A stretch of DNA of 31,062 bases from Pseudomonadota bacterium (GCA_023416875.1 JAEZGT010000238.1:1-31062); one strand, 5' to 3'; shown: positions 15,587-23,291, counted from the first letter of the stretch. The notes: a model not told the origin generated them from the sequence alone. Numbers and translations are program-made.

Positions 15587-15919
15587 ATGGAAGTAGCAGC
15601 GAAATTAAGAGGTGCTGGTCTGTCGGCGCAAAAAGCGAGACTGGTTGCAGATCAGATCCGCGGCAAAAGCGTTGAGCGGGCGTTGGACATTTTGGCTTTC
15701 AGCCCCAAAAAAGGTGCGGCCATTATTAAGAAAGTTCTTGAGTCCGCAATTGCCAATGCTGAGCATAACGAAGGCGCTGATGTAGATGAGCTCAAGGTGT
15801 CCACTATCTATGTGGATGAAGGTTTAACTATGAAGCGGATCAGACCGCGCGCTAAAGGTCGTGCAGATCGTATTAGCAAGCGCACTTGTCACATCACCGT
15901 TAAAGTAGCCGATCAATAA
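15587..15919 (+). CDS. rplV: 50S ribosomal protein L22
   Basis: L22 spans the large subunit and its beta-hairpin lines the exit tunnel at the macrolide site. The 110-residue product has Leu-Ser-Ala-Gln-Lys-Ala-Arg-Leu-Val-Ala-Asp and the C-terminal hairpin region Lys-Arg-Ile-Arg-Pro-Arg-Ala-Lys-Gly-Arg-Ala. Length is normal, with no insertion in the resistance loop. GAGGT precedes ATG 15587; rpsC follows after 13 bp. Confidence 0.97.
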   Translation: MEVAAKLRGAGLSAQKARLVADQIRGKSVERALDILAFSPKKGAAIIKKVLESAIANAEHNEGADVDELKVSTIYVDEGLTMKRIRPRAKGRADRISKRTCHITVKVADQ

Positions 15920-15932
15920 GAGAGCGCGCGTT

Positions 15933-16607
15933 ATGGGTCAAAAAGTACATCCGACAGGAATTCGTCTCGGAATCGTCAAAAAACATACTTCGACATGGTA
16001 TGCAGGCAAAAAACAATATGCCGACAAGCTGCTGACCGATCTCAAAGTGCGTGACTATATCCGCACTGCTTTGGCGAGCGCCTCCGTGAGTCGAGTAGAT
16101 ATTGAGCGTCCGGCGAATACTGCTCGTGTGACTATTCATACGGCACGCCCCGGTATCGTTATTGGTAAGAAAGGTGAGGACGTTGAAAAGCTGCGCGCTG
16201 AAATTAGCAAGCAGATGGGCGTTCCTGTTCATATCAATATCGAAGAAATTCGTAAGCCGGACCTTGATGCTGCCTTGGCAGCTCAAAGTGTCGCGCAGCA
16301 GCTTGAGCGTCGAGTGATGTTCCGTCGAGCCATGAAACGCGCTGTTCAGAATGCAATTCGCCAAGGTGCGGAAGGCGTGAAGATCCAAGTCAGTGGTCGT
16401 TTGGGTGGTGCCGAAATCGCCCGCACTGAGTGGTATCGAGAAGGCCGGGTTCCATTGCATACCCTGCGTGCAGATATTGATTATGCCACCGCTGAGGCAT
16501 CGACCACTTACGGAATCATCGGAGTGAAAGTGTGGATCTTCAAAGGTGAAATCATAGGCGGTCTGGACGAAGTCGAGGCCAACCAAAAGAAAAAGGGCGC
16601 TAAATAA
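15933..16607 (+). CDS. rpsC: 30S ribosomal protein S3
   Basis: S3 forms part of the mRNA entry tunnel and its helicase activity. The 224-residue product begins Met-Gly-Gln-Lys-Val-His-Pro-Thr-Gly-Ile-Arg-Leu-Gly and contains a KH domain with the Ile-Gly-Lys-Lys-Gly-Glu loop, then the S3 C-terminal domain with Gly-Arg-Leu-Gly-Gly-Ala-Glu-Ile-Ala-Arg. It ends in a Lys-rich tail. It lies between rplV and rplP in standard S10 order. Confidence 0.98.
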   Translation: MGQKVHPTGIRLGIVKKHTSTWYAGKKQYADKLLTDLKVRDYIRTALASASVSRVDIERPANTARVTIHTARPGIVIGKKGEDVEKLRAEISKQMGVPVHINIEEIRKPDLDAALAAQSVAQQLERRVMFRRAMKRAVQNAIRQGAEGVKIQVSGRLGGAEIARTEWYREGRVPLHTLRADIDYATAEASTTYGIIGVKVWIFKGEIIGGLDEVEANQKKKGAK

Positions 16608-16619
16608 GGGGTACGCAAA

Positions 16620-17033
16620 ATGCTGCAACCGAAGCGTACGAAGTTTCGCAAGCAACAGAAAGGCCGAAATCGTGGTTTGGCCCAGCGCGGGTCAAAAGTC
16701 AGTTTTGGTGAATACGGTCTGAAAGCAACCGGCCGCGGTCGGATCACTGCTAGGCAGATTGAAGCAGCTCGACGAGCTATGACCCGCCATGTAAAGCGTG
16801 GCGGTAAAGTGTGGATTCGAGTGTTTCCTGACAAACCGATTACGCAAAAACCGTTGGAAGTTCGTCAAGGTAAAGGTAAAGGTGCTGTTGAGTACTGGGT
16901 GGCTCAGATTCAGCCTGGCAAAGTTCTCTATGAAATGGAGGGCGTACCGGAAGAAACTGCGCGTGAAGCCTTTGCTCTGGCTGCGGCAAAACTTCCAGTT
17001 GAAACCACGTTTGTTAAGCGGACGGTGATGTGA
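16620..17033 (+). CDS. rplP: 50S ribosomal protein L16
   Basis: L16 helps position A-site tRNA and is needed late in 50S assembly. The 137-residue product starts Met-Leu-Gln-Pro-Lys-Arg-Thr-Lys-Phe-Arg-Lys and includes Pro-Ile-Thr-Gln-Lys-Pro-Leu-Glu-Val-Arg with the conserved Arg hydroxylated by RoxA (YcfD) in E. coli nearby. AAGGGG precedes the ATG. Its TGA overlaps the rpmC ATG by one base, a sign of coupling. Confidence 0.97.
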   Translation: MLQPKRTKFRKQQKGRNRGLAQRGSKVSFGEYGLKATGRGRITARQIEAARRAMTRHVKRGGKVWIRVFPDKPITQKPLEVRQGKGKGAVEYWVAQIQPGKVLYEMEGVPEETAREAFALAAAKLPVETTFVKRTVM

Positions 17034-17224
17034 TGAAAGCAAAAGATCTACAAGAAAAAACCGTCGAAGAGCTGAACGCAGAGTTGATCAATCAGCTTCA
17101 GGCGCAATTCAAACTGAGGATGCAGGCTTCGACCGGCCAACTGAATCAAACGCACCTGCTCAAGCAGTCGCGTCGTGATATTGCACGCGTTAAAACCGTG
17201 CTGCAGCAGAAAGCAGGTGCATAA
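17033..17224 (+). CDS. rpmC: 50S ribosomal protein L29
   Basis: L29 sits beside L23 at the tunnel exit. The 63-residue product from ATG 17033 starts Met-Lys-Ala-Lys-Asp-Leu and contains Phe-Lys-Leu-Arg-Met-Gln-Ala-Ser-Thr-Gly-Gln-Leu, close to E. coli L29 and the same length. A GTG three bases upstream is possible but overlaps rplP more. There is no strong ribosome binding site, so translation is probably coupled to rplP. Confidence 0.96.
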   Translation: MKAKDLQEKTVEELNAELINQLQAQFKLRMQASTGQLNQTHLLKQSRRDIARVKTVLQQKAGA

Positions 17225-17225
17225 T

Positions 17226-17489
17226 ATGTCTGAGAATAATTTGGTTCGTACTTTAACTGGCCGAGTTGTCAGTGACAAAATGAACAAATCCATTGTTGTG
17301 CTCATCGAGAGACGAGTTAAGCATCCGATGTATGGCAAATACTTAAGCCGTTCGTCCAAGCTGAAAGCTCATGATGAGAACAACGAATGCCGCATAGGCG
17401 ATTTAGTTACCATCGCAGAGTCTCGCCCGATTTCAAAAACCAAGTCCTGGACTCTGGTTAAAATCGAAGAGCGTGCTGCCGTTATATAA
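17226..17489 (+). CDS. rpsQ: 30S ribosomal protein S17
   Basis: S17 is a primary 16S rRNA binder with an OB fold. The 87-residue product from ATG 17226 starts Met-Ser-Glu-Asn-Asn-Leu-Val-Arg-Thr-Leu-Thr-Gly-Arg-Val-Val-Ser and contains Arg-Val-Lys-His-Pro-Met-Tyr-Gly-Lys. The frame is open further upstream in rpmC, but that adds non-family residues; AGGTG at the end of rpmC serves this ATG. One base separates the two genes. Confidence 0.96.
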   Translation: MSENNLVRTLTGRVVSDKMNKSIVVLIERRVKHPMYGKYLSRSSKLKAHDENNECRIGDLVTIAESRPISKTKSWTLVKIEERAAVI

Positions 17490-17524
17490 GCTGCCATAGC
17501 ACATCAGGTTTTGGAGATTAGAAG

Positions 17525-17893
17525 ATGATTCAGACTCAGTCCTATTTGGAAGTGGCAGACAACAGCGGCGCGCGTCGCGTAATGTGCATCAAGGTTCTGG
17601 GCGGCTCCCATCGTCGCTACGCTAATGTTGGCGACATCATTAAGGTCACTGTTAAAGAAGCCATTCCGCGCGGCAAGGTCAAAAAAGGCCAGGTGATGAA
17701 GGCGGTTGTGGTTCGCACCAAAAAAGGTGTGCGCCGCAACGATGGTTCCTTGATTCGTTTTGATGACAACGCAGCAGTCCTTCTCAATAACCAGGAGGCG
17801 CCGATCGGGACCCGTATTTTCGGACCTGTGACCAGAGAGCTGCGTAGCGAAAAATTCATGAAGATTATTTCTTTGGCGCCCGAAGTTCTTTAA
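17525..17893 (+). CDS. rplN: 50S ribosomal protein L14
   Basis: L14 contacts the 30S subunit at bridges B5 and B8 and is the docking site for the silencing factor RsfS. The 122-residue product has the signature Glu-Val-Ala-Asp-Asn-Ser-Gly-Ala-Arg and Gly-Thr-Arg-Ile-Phe-Gly-Pro-Val. It is the first gene of the classical spc operon. Only 35 bp separate it from rpsQ and no promoter is visible, so S10 and spc appear fused. GGAG precedes the ATG. Confidence 0.98.
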   Translation: MIQTQSYLEVADNSGARRVMCIKVLGGSHRRYANVGDIIKVTVKEAIPRGKVKKGQVMKAVVVRTKKGVRRNDGSLIRFDDNAAVLLNNQEAPIGTRIFGPVTRELRSEKFMKIISLAPEVL

Positions 17894-17921
17894 TGCTTGC
17901 GCCGGATTTGAGGGTTAGGTA

Positions 17922-18239
17922 ATGCGAAAAATTAAACGTAATGACGAAGTAGTCGTGATTACTGGTCGCGATAAAGGCAAGCGCGGTAAGGTCAATCGCG
18001 TACTCCCTGATGGGCGTTTGATCGTATCCGGTATTCAGATGATCAAAAAGCATCAGAAACCTAACCCACAGTTGGGTGTTGCTGGTGGTATCGTTGAAAA
18101 AGAGGCGCCGATACAGGCATCGAACGTCGCCATTTACAATCCGGCGACCAAAGCTGCAGATCGGGTTGGGTTCAAAGTACTGGAAGACGGCAGCAAAGTC
18201 CGAGTATTCAAATCCAGTGGCGAAGCGGTAGACGCATAA
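17922..18239 (+). CDS. rplX: 50S ribosomal protein L24
   Basis: L24 is one of the two assembly initiators of the 50S subunit. The 105-residue product begins Met-Arg-Lys-Ile-Lys-Arg-Asn-Asp-Glu-Val-Val-Val-Ile and has the KOW motif Gly-Arg-Asp-Lys-Gly-Lys-Arg-Gly, then Gly-Ile-Gln-Met-Ile-Lys-Lys-His. Length is normal. It is followed after 17 bp by rplE, where E. coli has the S8 repressor site; no such hairpin is obvious here. Confidence 0.97.
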   Translation: MRKIKRNDEVVVITGRDKGKRGKVNRVLPDGRLIVSGIQMIKKHQKPNPQLGVAGGIVEKEAPIQASNVAIYNPATKAADRVGFKVLEDGSKVRVFKSSGEAVDA

Positions 18240-18256
18240 GGCGCATTGAGAGAGCT

Positions 18257-18796
18257 ATGGCCAGACTACAAGAAGTTTACAAAAAAGAGATCGTCGGAAA
18301 GTTGAAGGACGAACTCGGTTTGAAAAATGTAATGGAGATTCCCAAGATCACCAAAATCACCGTCAACATGGGTGTTGGTGAAGCCGTTGGCGACAAAAAA
18401 GTTCTTGAGAATGCTGTTGCAGATTTGGAAAAAATCACCGGTCAAAAAGCAGTTGTGACCAAAGCGCGAAAATCCATCGCAGGTTTTAAGATTCGCGAAG
18501 GCTGGCCAATCGGCTGTAAAGTTACTTTGCGCAACGAAAAAATGTATGAGTTTCTGGATCGTTTGGTTTCCATTGCGATTCCTCGTATTCGAGACTTTCG
18601 CGGAATAAGCCCCAAGCAATTTGACGGCCGTGGAAATTTTTCCATGGGTGTAAATGAGCAAATCATTTTTCCGGAAATTGAGTACGACAAAATCGACAAA
18701 CTGCGTGGCCTGGATATTTGTATTTCCACCACCGCCAGAACTGACGATGAGGGTCGAGCGTTGTTGAAGGCATTCAATTTCCCATTTAAGGGTTGA
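18257..18796 (+). CDS. rplE: 50S ribosomal protein L5
   Basis: L5 binds 5S rRNA and forms the central protuberance. The 179-residue product contains Ile-Thr-Val-Asn-Met-Gly-Val-Gly-Glu-Ala, Gly-Gln-Lys-Ala-Val-Val-Thr-Lys-Ala-Arg-Lys-Ser and Arg-Asp-Phe-Arg-Gly, all family features, and ends with the usual Phe-Asn-Phe-Pro-Phe-Lys. The length equals E. coli L5. It is in standard order between rplX and rpsN. Confidence 0.98.
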   Translation: MARLQEVYKKEIVGKLKDELGLKNVMEIPKITKITVNMGVGEAVGDKKVLENAVADLEKITGQKAVVTKARKSIAGFKIREGWPIGCKVTLRNEKMYEFLDRLVSIAIPRIRDFRGISPKQFDGRGNFSMGVNEQIIFPEIEYDKIDKLRGLDICISTTARTDDEGRALLKAFNFPFKG

Positions 18797-18808
18797 GGCG
18801 GATAGCAA

Positions 18809-19114
18809 ATGGCAAAGAAATCCATGATCGCACGTGACAACAAGCGTGCTCAACTGAATGCAAAGTATGCAGAACTTCGTGCTGAGCTGAAAAAGATCGT
18901 TTCCAGCCCTTCATCTACTGATGACCAGGTTTGGGAAGCGCAAATCAAATTGCAGAAGCTGCCGAGGGATTCCAGCCATTCACGTCAGCAGCGCCGCTGC
19001 AAAATCACTGGACGTCCGCATGGCGTTTACAGAAAGTTCGGCCTCTGTCGAAACAAGATCCGGGAAGCTGCAATGCGTGGTGATATCCCTGGGTTGGTCA
19101 AGGCCAGTTGGTAA
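18809..19114 (+). CDS. rpsN: 30S ribosomal protein S14, zinc-independent long form
   Basis: S14 is a 30S head protein. At 101 residues this is the long form without the CxxC...CxxC zinc ribbon of the short form; only isolated cysteines occur (in Arg-Arg-Cys-Lys and Leu-Cys-Arg). The conserved C-terminal part Gly-Arg-Pro-His-Gly-Val-Tyr-Arg-Lys-Phe-Gly-Leu-Cys-Arg is present. It is in the normal spc position, 12 bp after rplE. Confidence 0.97.
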   Translation: MAKKSMIARDNKRAQLNAKYAELRAELKKIVSSPSSTDDQVWEAQIKLQKLPRDSSHSRQQRRCKITGRPHGVYRKFGLCRNKIREAAMRGDIPGLVKASW

Positions 19115-19129
19115 GTTGGAGCAGATAAT

Positions 19130-19522
19130 ATGAGTATGCAAGATCCATTGGCCGATATGCTCACTCGCATTCGCAATGCCCAGATGATAGGTAAGACTTC
19201 CGTAGTAATGCCGTCATCCAAATTGAAGAAAAGCGTTGCCCAGGTCCTGAAGGATGAAGGTTATATAGCTGGTTTTTCATCAAGTGAAGGCGTTAAGTCA
19301 GAGCTGACGGTTGAACTCAAGTATTTTGAAGGCAAGCCGGTAATTGCTCAGCTGGACCGCGTAAGCCGTCCTGGTCTGAGAAACTACGTAAATAAAAACG
19401 ATTTGCCGTCAGTCCGCGGCGGACTGGGTATAGCGATTATCTCCACCAGTAAAGGTGTGATGACTGATCGTGCTGCCCGCGCAGCTGGTGTTGGTGGCGA
19501 AGTACTTTGTACCGTATTTTGA
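19130..19522 (+). CDS. rpsH: 30S ribosomal protein S8
   Basis: S8 organises the central domain of 16S rRNA and in E. coli is the repressor of the spc operon. The 130-residue product starts Met-Ser-Met-Gln-Asp-Pro-Leu-Ala-Asp-Met-Leu-Thr-Arg-Ile-Arg-Asn-Ala and ends in the signature Gly-Val-Gly-Gly-Glu-Val-Leu-Cys-Thr-Val-Phe, with Ser-Thr-Ser-Lys-Gly-Val-Met before it. Length matches E. coli S8. Confidence 0.98.
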   Translation: MSMQDPLADMLTRIRNAQMIGKTSVVMPSSKLKKSVAQVLKDEGYIAGFSSSEGVKSELTVELKYFEGKPVIAQLDRVSRPGLRNYVNKNDLPSVRGGLGIAIISTSKGVMTDRAARAAGVGGEVLCTVF

Positions 19523-19548
19523 TGCGGCAGAATTAGTGGGAAATTGTC

Positions 19549-20082
19549 ATGTCTCGTGTTGCAAAAAATCCAGTTCAGCTGCCGTCTGGCGTTGATGTAG
19601 TAATCAAGGGCCAAAACCTGACTGTAAAAGGCGGCAAAGGCTCACTTGATCTCGTTATTAACAGTAATGTCATCGTCCAGCAGGAAGAAAATGTTCTGAC
19701 TTTTGCTGCTCGTGACGGTGGTAAGCAGTCCCGTGCCCTTGCAGGTACCACTCGTGCGCTCGTGAATAATATGGTGACCGGCGTAACATCCGGTTTCGAG
19801 CGCAAGCTGCAATTGGTTGGTGTTGGTTATCGTGCCAAAGCTGCCGGTAATATCCTGAGCTTGTCTCTGGGCTTTTCACATCCTGTGGATTATGAAGTTC
19901 CGCAAGGCGTGGTGGTGGAAACCCCGACACAAACCGAGATCGTATTGAAAAGCTCCAACAAGCAATTGTTGGGTCAGGTCGCCTCAGAAATTCGCGCTTT
20001 CCGTCCACCAGAGCCTTATAAAGGTAAAGGTGTGCGTTACTCCGACGAAAACGTTCTGCGTAAAGAAGCGAAGAAGAAATAG
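19549..20082 (+). CDS. rplF: 50S ribosomal protein L6
   Basis: L6 lies near the sarcin-ricin loop and factor-binding site. The 177-residue product has two tandem L6 folds, beginning Met-Ser-Arg-Val-Ala-Lys-Asn-Pro-Val, and ends with the signature Pro-Glu-Pro-Tyr-Lys-Gly-Lys-Gly-Val-Arg-Tyr. Its length equals E. coli L6. It is 26 bp after rpsH and 9 bp before rplR. Confidence 0.98.
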   Translation: MSRVAKNPVQLPSGVDVVIKGQNLTVKGGKGSLDLVINSNVIVQQEENVLTFAARDGGKQSRALAGTTRALVNNMVTGVTSGFERKLQLVGVGYRAKAAGNILSLSLGFSHPVDYEVPQGVVVETPTQTEIVLKSSNKQLLGQVASEIRAFRPPEPYKGKGVRYSDENVLRKEAKKK

Positions 20083-20091
20083 GAATAATTT

Positions 20092-20442
20092 ATGTCAGAC
20101 AAAAAAGTTTCACGTCTTCGTCGCGCTCTTCGCTCTCGTGCCAAGATGCGCGAATTGGGTGCGGTACGTTTGTGCATTCATCGTACTCCACGTCATATGT
20201 ATGCCCAGATTATTGGTGCCGAAGGTGACAAAGTCATCGCCTCAGCTTCAACCTTGGACAAAGACCTCCGTGCTGGTGCAACTGGCAACGTAGAGGCTGC
20301 AAAGGCAGTGGGTAAGCTCATCGCTGATCGCGCTAAAGCGGCAGGTGTAGAAGCAGTGGCTTTTGATCGCAGTGGTTTTAGATACCACGGCCGAGTAAAA
20401 GCTTTGGCAGATGCAGCCCGCGAGGCCGGATTACAATTTTAA
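20092..20442 (+). CDS. rplR: 50S ribosomal protein L18
   Basis: L18 binds 5S rRNA with L5. The 116-residue product has Arg-Leu-Cys-Ile-His-Arg-Thr-Pro-Arg-His-Met-Tyr-Ala-Gln-Ile and the C-terminal Phe-Asp-Arg-Ser-Gly-Phe-Arg-Tyr-His-Gly-Arg-Val, both typical, and ends in Glu-Ala-Gly-Leu-Gln-Phe. Its stop codon overlaps the ribosome binding site of rpsE. Confidence 0.98.
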   Translation: MSDKKVSRLRRALRSRAKMRELGAVRLCIHRTPRHMYAQIIGAEGDKVIASASTLDKDLRAGATGNVEAAKAVGKLIADRAKAAGVEAVAFDRSGFRYHGRVKALADAAREAGLQF

Positions 20443-20453
20443 AGGTTTGAATT

Positions 20454-20966
20454 ATGTCGATGAATGAGAAAGAAAAAGGCAGTAGTGCTGAAGGTTTACA
20501 GGAAAAGCTTGTTCAGGTAAACCGTGTGGCCAAAACCGTTAAGGGCGGACGTATATTCGCCTTCACGGCCCTGACCGTGGTTGGTGACGGTAATGGGCGT
20601 GTTGGCTTCGGTCGCGGTAAAGCCCGTGAAGTCCCGGTTGCCATTCAGAAGGCTATGGAAGCTGCTCGACGTAATATGATTAATGTTGATCTTAAAGGCG
20701 ACACCATTCATTATCCGACCCGCGGTCGCCACGGTGCGTCAAAAGTCTACATGCAGCCAGCTTCTCCCGGTACTGGTGTAATTGCTGGTGGTGCTATGCG
20801 TGCCGTGTTGGAAATCGCGGGCGTTCAGAACGTATTGGCTAAGTGCTACGGATCAACCAATCCGGTTAACGTTGTTCGCGCTACTTTTAAAGCGTTGGAT
20901 GCTATGCAATCTCCGGAATCTGTAGCTGCAAAACGCGGCAAGAGCGTGGACGAGATCACCGCTTAA
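20454..20966 (+). CDS. rpsE: 30S ribosomal protein S5
   Basis: S5 helps keep decoding accuracy and forms part of the mRNA entry pore. The 170-residue product has the S5 double-stranded RNA-binding N-terminal domain with Lys-Thr-Val-Lys-Gly-Gly-Arg-Ile-Phe and Gly-Phe-Gly-Arg-Gly-Lys-Ala-Arg-Glu-Val-Pro, then the Gly-Ser-Thr-Asn-Pro-Val-Asn C-terminal domain. ATG 20454 has AAGG (20442-20445); an ATG at 20460 is a less likely start. Confidence 0.97.
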   Translation: MSMNEKEKGSSAEGLQEKLVQVNRVAKTVKGGRIFAFTALTVVGDGNGRVGFGRGKAREVPVAIQKAMEAARRNMINVDLKGDTIHYPTRGRHGASKVYMQPASPGTGVIAGGAMRAVLEIAGVQNVLAKCYGSTNPVNVVRATFKALDAMQSPESVAAKRGKSVDEITA

Positions 20967-20995
20967 TTTTCTCATTGTTTTGGGATACGAATACC

Positions 20996-21178
20996 ATGGC
21001 AAATAAAACAATCAAAGTGACCCAGACTAAGAGTGTCTATGGTCGCTTGAAAGCTCACAGAGCTTGTATCTCCGGCCTGGGGCTGCGTCGCATTGGTCAT
21101 ACTGTGGAATTGCAGGACACTCCTTCGATCCGCGGCATGATTAATAAAGTTTCTTATATGGTTAAAGTTGAGGACTGA
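20996..21178 (+). CDS. rpmD: 50S ribosomal protein L30
   Basis: L30 is a small 50S protein. From ATG 20996 the product has 60 residues, starting Met-Ala-Asn-Lys-Thr-Ile-Lys-Val-Thr and containing Gly-Leu-Gly-Leu-Arg-Arg-Ile-Gly-His-Thr-Val-Glu; the usual length is about 58-60. An in-frame ATG at 20975 would add seven non-family residues, so it is rejected. The ribosome binding site is poor (GGGAT). Confidence 0.96.
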   Translation: MANKTIKVTQTKSVYGRLKAHRACISGLGLRRIGHTVELQDTPSIRGMINKVSYMVKVED

Positions 21179-21181
21179 CAG

Positions 21182-21616
21182 ATGCAACTGAATACCTTGA
21201 GTCCTGCACCTGGCAGTCGTACGACTCGTAAACGCGTTGGTCGAGGGATTGGTTCCGGTCTCGGCAAAACCTGTGGTCGAGGCCACAAGGGCCAGCGTGC
21301 CCGCAAAAGCGGCAACGTGCGCCCTGGTTTTGAAGGCGGCCAAATGCCTTTGCAAAAGCGTTTGCCAAAATATGGCTTCACCAGCCGTGTTAGTCTTTCT
21401 GCAGCGGAAATTCGCGTAGCAGAACTGAACACTGTTGAAGCTGATGTGATTGATATCGAAGCTCTTCGTGCTGCCAATGTCATCGGTCATAACGTTAAAA
21501 GCGTTAAGATCTTTCTCTCTGGCGAGATCAAAAAAGCCGTAACGGTGAAGGGTATTGCCGTGAGCAAAGGTGCTAAAGCTGCGATAGAAGCAGCCGGTGG
21601 CAAAATAGAAGACTAA
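21182..21616 (+). CDS. rplO: 50S ribosomal protein L15
   Basis: L15 is a late assembly protein reaching into the 50S interior. The 144-residue product has the basic Gly-rich N-terminal extension (Arg-Val-Gly-Arg-Gly-Ile-Gly-Ser-Gly, Gly-Arg-Gly-His-Lys-Gly-Gln) and Phe-Glu-Gly-Gly-Gln-Met-Pro. Length equals E. coli L15. GAGG within the last codons of rpmD is its ribosome binding site (3-bp gap). Confidence 0.98.
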   Translation: MQLNTLSPAPGSRTTRKRVGRGIGSGLGKTCGRGHKGQRARKSGNVRPGFEGGQMPLQKRLPKYGFTSRVSLSAAEIRVAELNTVEADVIDIEALRAANVIGHNVKSVKIFLSGEIKKAVTVKGIAVSKGAKAAIEAAGGKIED

Positions 21617-21627
21617 GAGAGGCTTTC

Positions 21628-22971
21628 ATGGCAGCTCCAGGCGCACTGTCTCTGGGCAATCAAAAAGGTTTAGGCGAGCTTTGGACTCGCCTAAAATTTT
21701 TATTTTTGGCCATTCTGGTTTATCGCGTTGGCACTCATATTCCGGTTCCAGGTATAGATCCGGGTCAGGTGCAGGCGCTGTTTGAGCAGAACCAGGGGAC
21801 TTTCCTTGGCATGCTCAATATGTTTTCCGGCGGTGCATGGGAGCGCATGAGTATTTTGGCGCTCGGCATCATGCCGTACATTTCTGCGTCGATCATTATG
21901 CAGATGATGACGGCAGTAACACCTTCCCTGGAAGCGATTAAAAAAGAGGGTGAAGCAGGTCGTCGTAAAATCAACCAGTACACGCGGTATCTGACTGTGG
22001 TGCTCGCCTTGATTCAGGGTGTGATCATGGTTGCTGGTATGGCGGGGCAGGGCATGTCGCATACAGCTCTCCCAACAGTGAGCTTTTATATTGTTGCGGT
22101 TTCGTCTGTAGTGACGGGTGCGATATTCATGATGTGGCTGGGTGAGCAAATCACTGAGCGCGGTGTCGGCAACGGCATTTCCATGCTGATTTTCGCTGGT
22201 ATTGTCGCGGGACTTCCGGGAGCGTTTGGTACTGTTATCGAAAGTACGCGCCAAGGCAATTTGCATGCATTAATGCTGTTGGTCATTCTGGTTGGTGTAT
22301 TCGCTATCACTTGGTTTGTGGTGCGTATGGAGCGCGGGCAGCGCCGTATTACAATCAATTACGCCAAGCGGCAGCAGGGGCGTCATGGCTATGCCCAGCA
22401 GACCAGCCATTTGCCATTGAAGATCAATATGGCGGGCGTTATCCCTGTGATTTTCGCTAGCAGCTTGCTGCTGTTCCCGGCTTCGATAGCCCAGTGGTTC
22501 GGCCAATCCAGCGAGGGGAAATTTGGGGAGATTCTGCAGGATGTTGCCTTGGCACTGGGCCCGGGTCAGCCACTTAACTTTGTGGTATTTGGCGGTTTGA
22601 TCATTTTGTTCTGCTTCGTCTATACGGCGATGATCTACAACCCCAAAGAGGTAGCCGACAACCTCAAGAAGGGCGGCGCCTACATTCCAGGTATTCGACC
22701 AGGCGACCAGTCGGCCAAGTATATTGACACGGTGTTGACCAGATTGACCCTGATAGGTGCAATTTATATTGCCGGCGTCGCATTGCTGCCGCAGTTCTTG
22801 GTGGCCTATACCGGCATACCAGTTTATCTGGGTGGTACATCGCTGCTGATCGTCGTGGTGGTGGTGATGGACTTTATGTCGCAAGTTCAATCACATCTCA
22901 TGTCACACCAATATGAGTCAGTGTTGAAGAAAGCAAATTTGAAAGGTTATGGCAGCGGTAACACGCGCTAA
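21628..22971 (+). CDS. secY: Preprotein translocase subunit SecY
   Basis: SecY is the channel of the general secretion pathway in the inner membrane. The 447-residue product is very hydrophobic with ten expected transmembrane helices. It shows the plug and pore region Pro-Gly-Ile-Asp, the SecA/ribosome-contacting cytosolic loops (Lys-Arg-Gln-Gln-Gly-Arg in the fourth) and the conserved Tyr-Ile-Pro-Gly-Ile-Arg-Pro-Gly. It sits between rplO and rpmJ, as in E. coli. Its partners are secG at 6163 in this window and secE, which is not here. Confidence 0.98.
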   Translation: MAAPGALSLGNQKGLGELWTRLKFLFLAILVYRVGTHIPVPGIDPGQVQALFEQNQGTFLGMLNMFSGGAWERMSILALGIMPYISASIIMQMMTAVTPSLEAIKKEGEAGRRKINQYTRYLTVVLALIQGVIMVAGMAGQGMSHTALPTVSFYIVAVSSVVTGAIFMMWLGEQITERGVGNGISMLIFAGIVAGLPGAFGTVIESTRQGNLHALMLLVILVGVFAITWFVVRMERGQRRITINYAKRQQGRHGYAQQTSHLPLKINMAGVIPVIFASSLLLFPASIAQWFGQSSEGKFGEILQDVALALGPGQPLNFVVFGGLIILFCFVYTAMIYNPKEVADNLKKGGAYIPGIRPGDQSAKYIDTVLTRLTLIGAIYIAGVALLPQFLVAYTGIPVYLGGTSLLIVVVVVMDFMSQVQSHLMSHQYESVLKKANLKGYGSGNTR

Positions 22972-22984
22972 TTGAGAGGAAACC

Positions 22985-23101
22985 ATGAAAGTCCGAGCAT
23001 CCGTAAAAAAAGTTTGCAGAAACTGCAAAATCGTTCGTCGCAAAGGCGTTCTTCGCGTGATTTGTGAAGTAACTCCAAAGCACAAACAACGTCAAGGTTG
23101 A
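22985..23101 (+). CDS. rpmJ: 50S ribosomal protein L36, zinc-binding form
   Basis: The 38-residue product starts Met-Lys-Val-Arg-Ala-Ser-Val-Lys-Lys. The zinc ligands Cys11, Cys14, Cys27 and His33 are all present, so this is the C+ (zinc-containing) form of L36. GAGG lies just before the ATG at 22985. It follows secY by 13 bp, as in E. coli, and ends the spc cluster. It is followed by a hairpin and then the alpha-cluster promoter. Confidence 0.96.
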   Translation: MKVRASVKKVCRNCKIVRRKGVLRVICEVTPKHKQRQG

Positions 23102-23111
23102 TCGTTGTTTC

Positions 23112-23130
23112 AGGCGGAGCTCATCCGCCT
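23112..23130 (+). terminator. Hairpin after rpmJ, possible weak terminator
   Basis: A perfect 7-bp stem AGGCGGA (23112-23118) / TCCGCCT (23124-23130) with loop GCTCA lies 10 bp after the rpmJ stop. It lacks a T tract (CTTCAAGG follows), so it may stabilise the spc mRNA 3' end or cause only partial termination before the alpha cluster. Confidence 0.5.
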
Positions 23131-23179
23131 CTTCAAGGATGAATCAGGGGATACTAACTGTCGGAGAAATTCTCTCCTA

Positions 23180-23208
23180 TTGAATTCCGGTGTTCAAACA
23201 GCTATCAT
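23180..23208 (+). promoter_or_regulatory. Promoter of the alpha cluster (rpsM-rpsK-rpsD-rpoA-rplQ)
   Basis: TTGAAT (23180-23185), a 17-bp spacer and TATCAT (23203-23208) are followed by CCCGCGCCC. The predicted start near 23215 gives a leader of about 77 nt. A 9-bp inverted repeat GATACTAAC (23150-23158) / GTTAGTATC (23254-23262) brackets the promoter. In E. coli, S4 represses this cluster through a leader pseudoknot; I cannot confirm one here. Confidence 0.7.
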
Positions 23209-23291
23209 CCCGCGCCCTTGTTAATAGGGGTTCGCGGGGATCTGTTTTTCGCCGTTAGTATCGCAGAACAAAAGTAATTGGAGTAATCCGA

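Noticed and set aside
15900..16655. 251-residue minus-strand open frame opposite rpsC
   Set aside because: Shadow of a highly conserved gene on the other strand.
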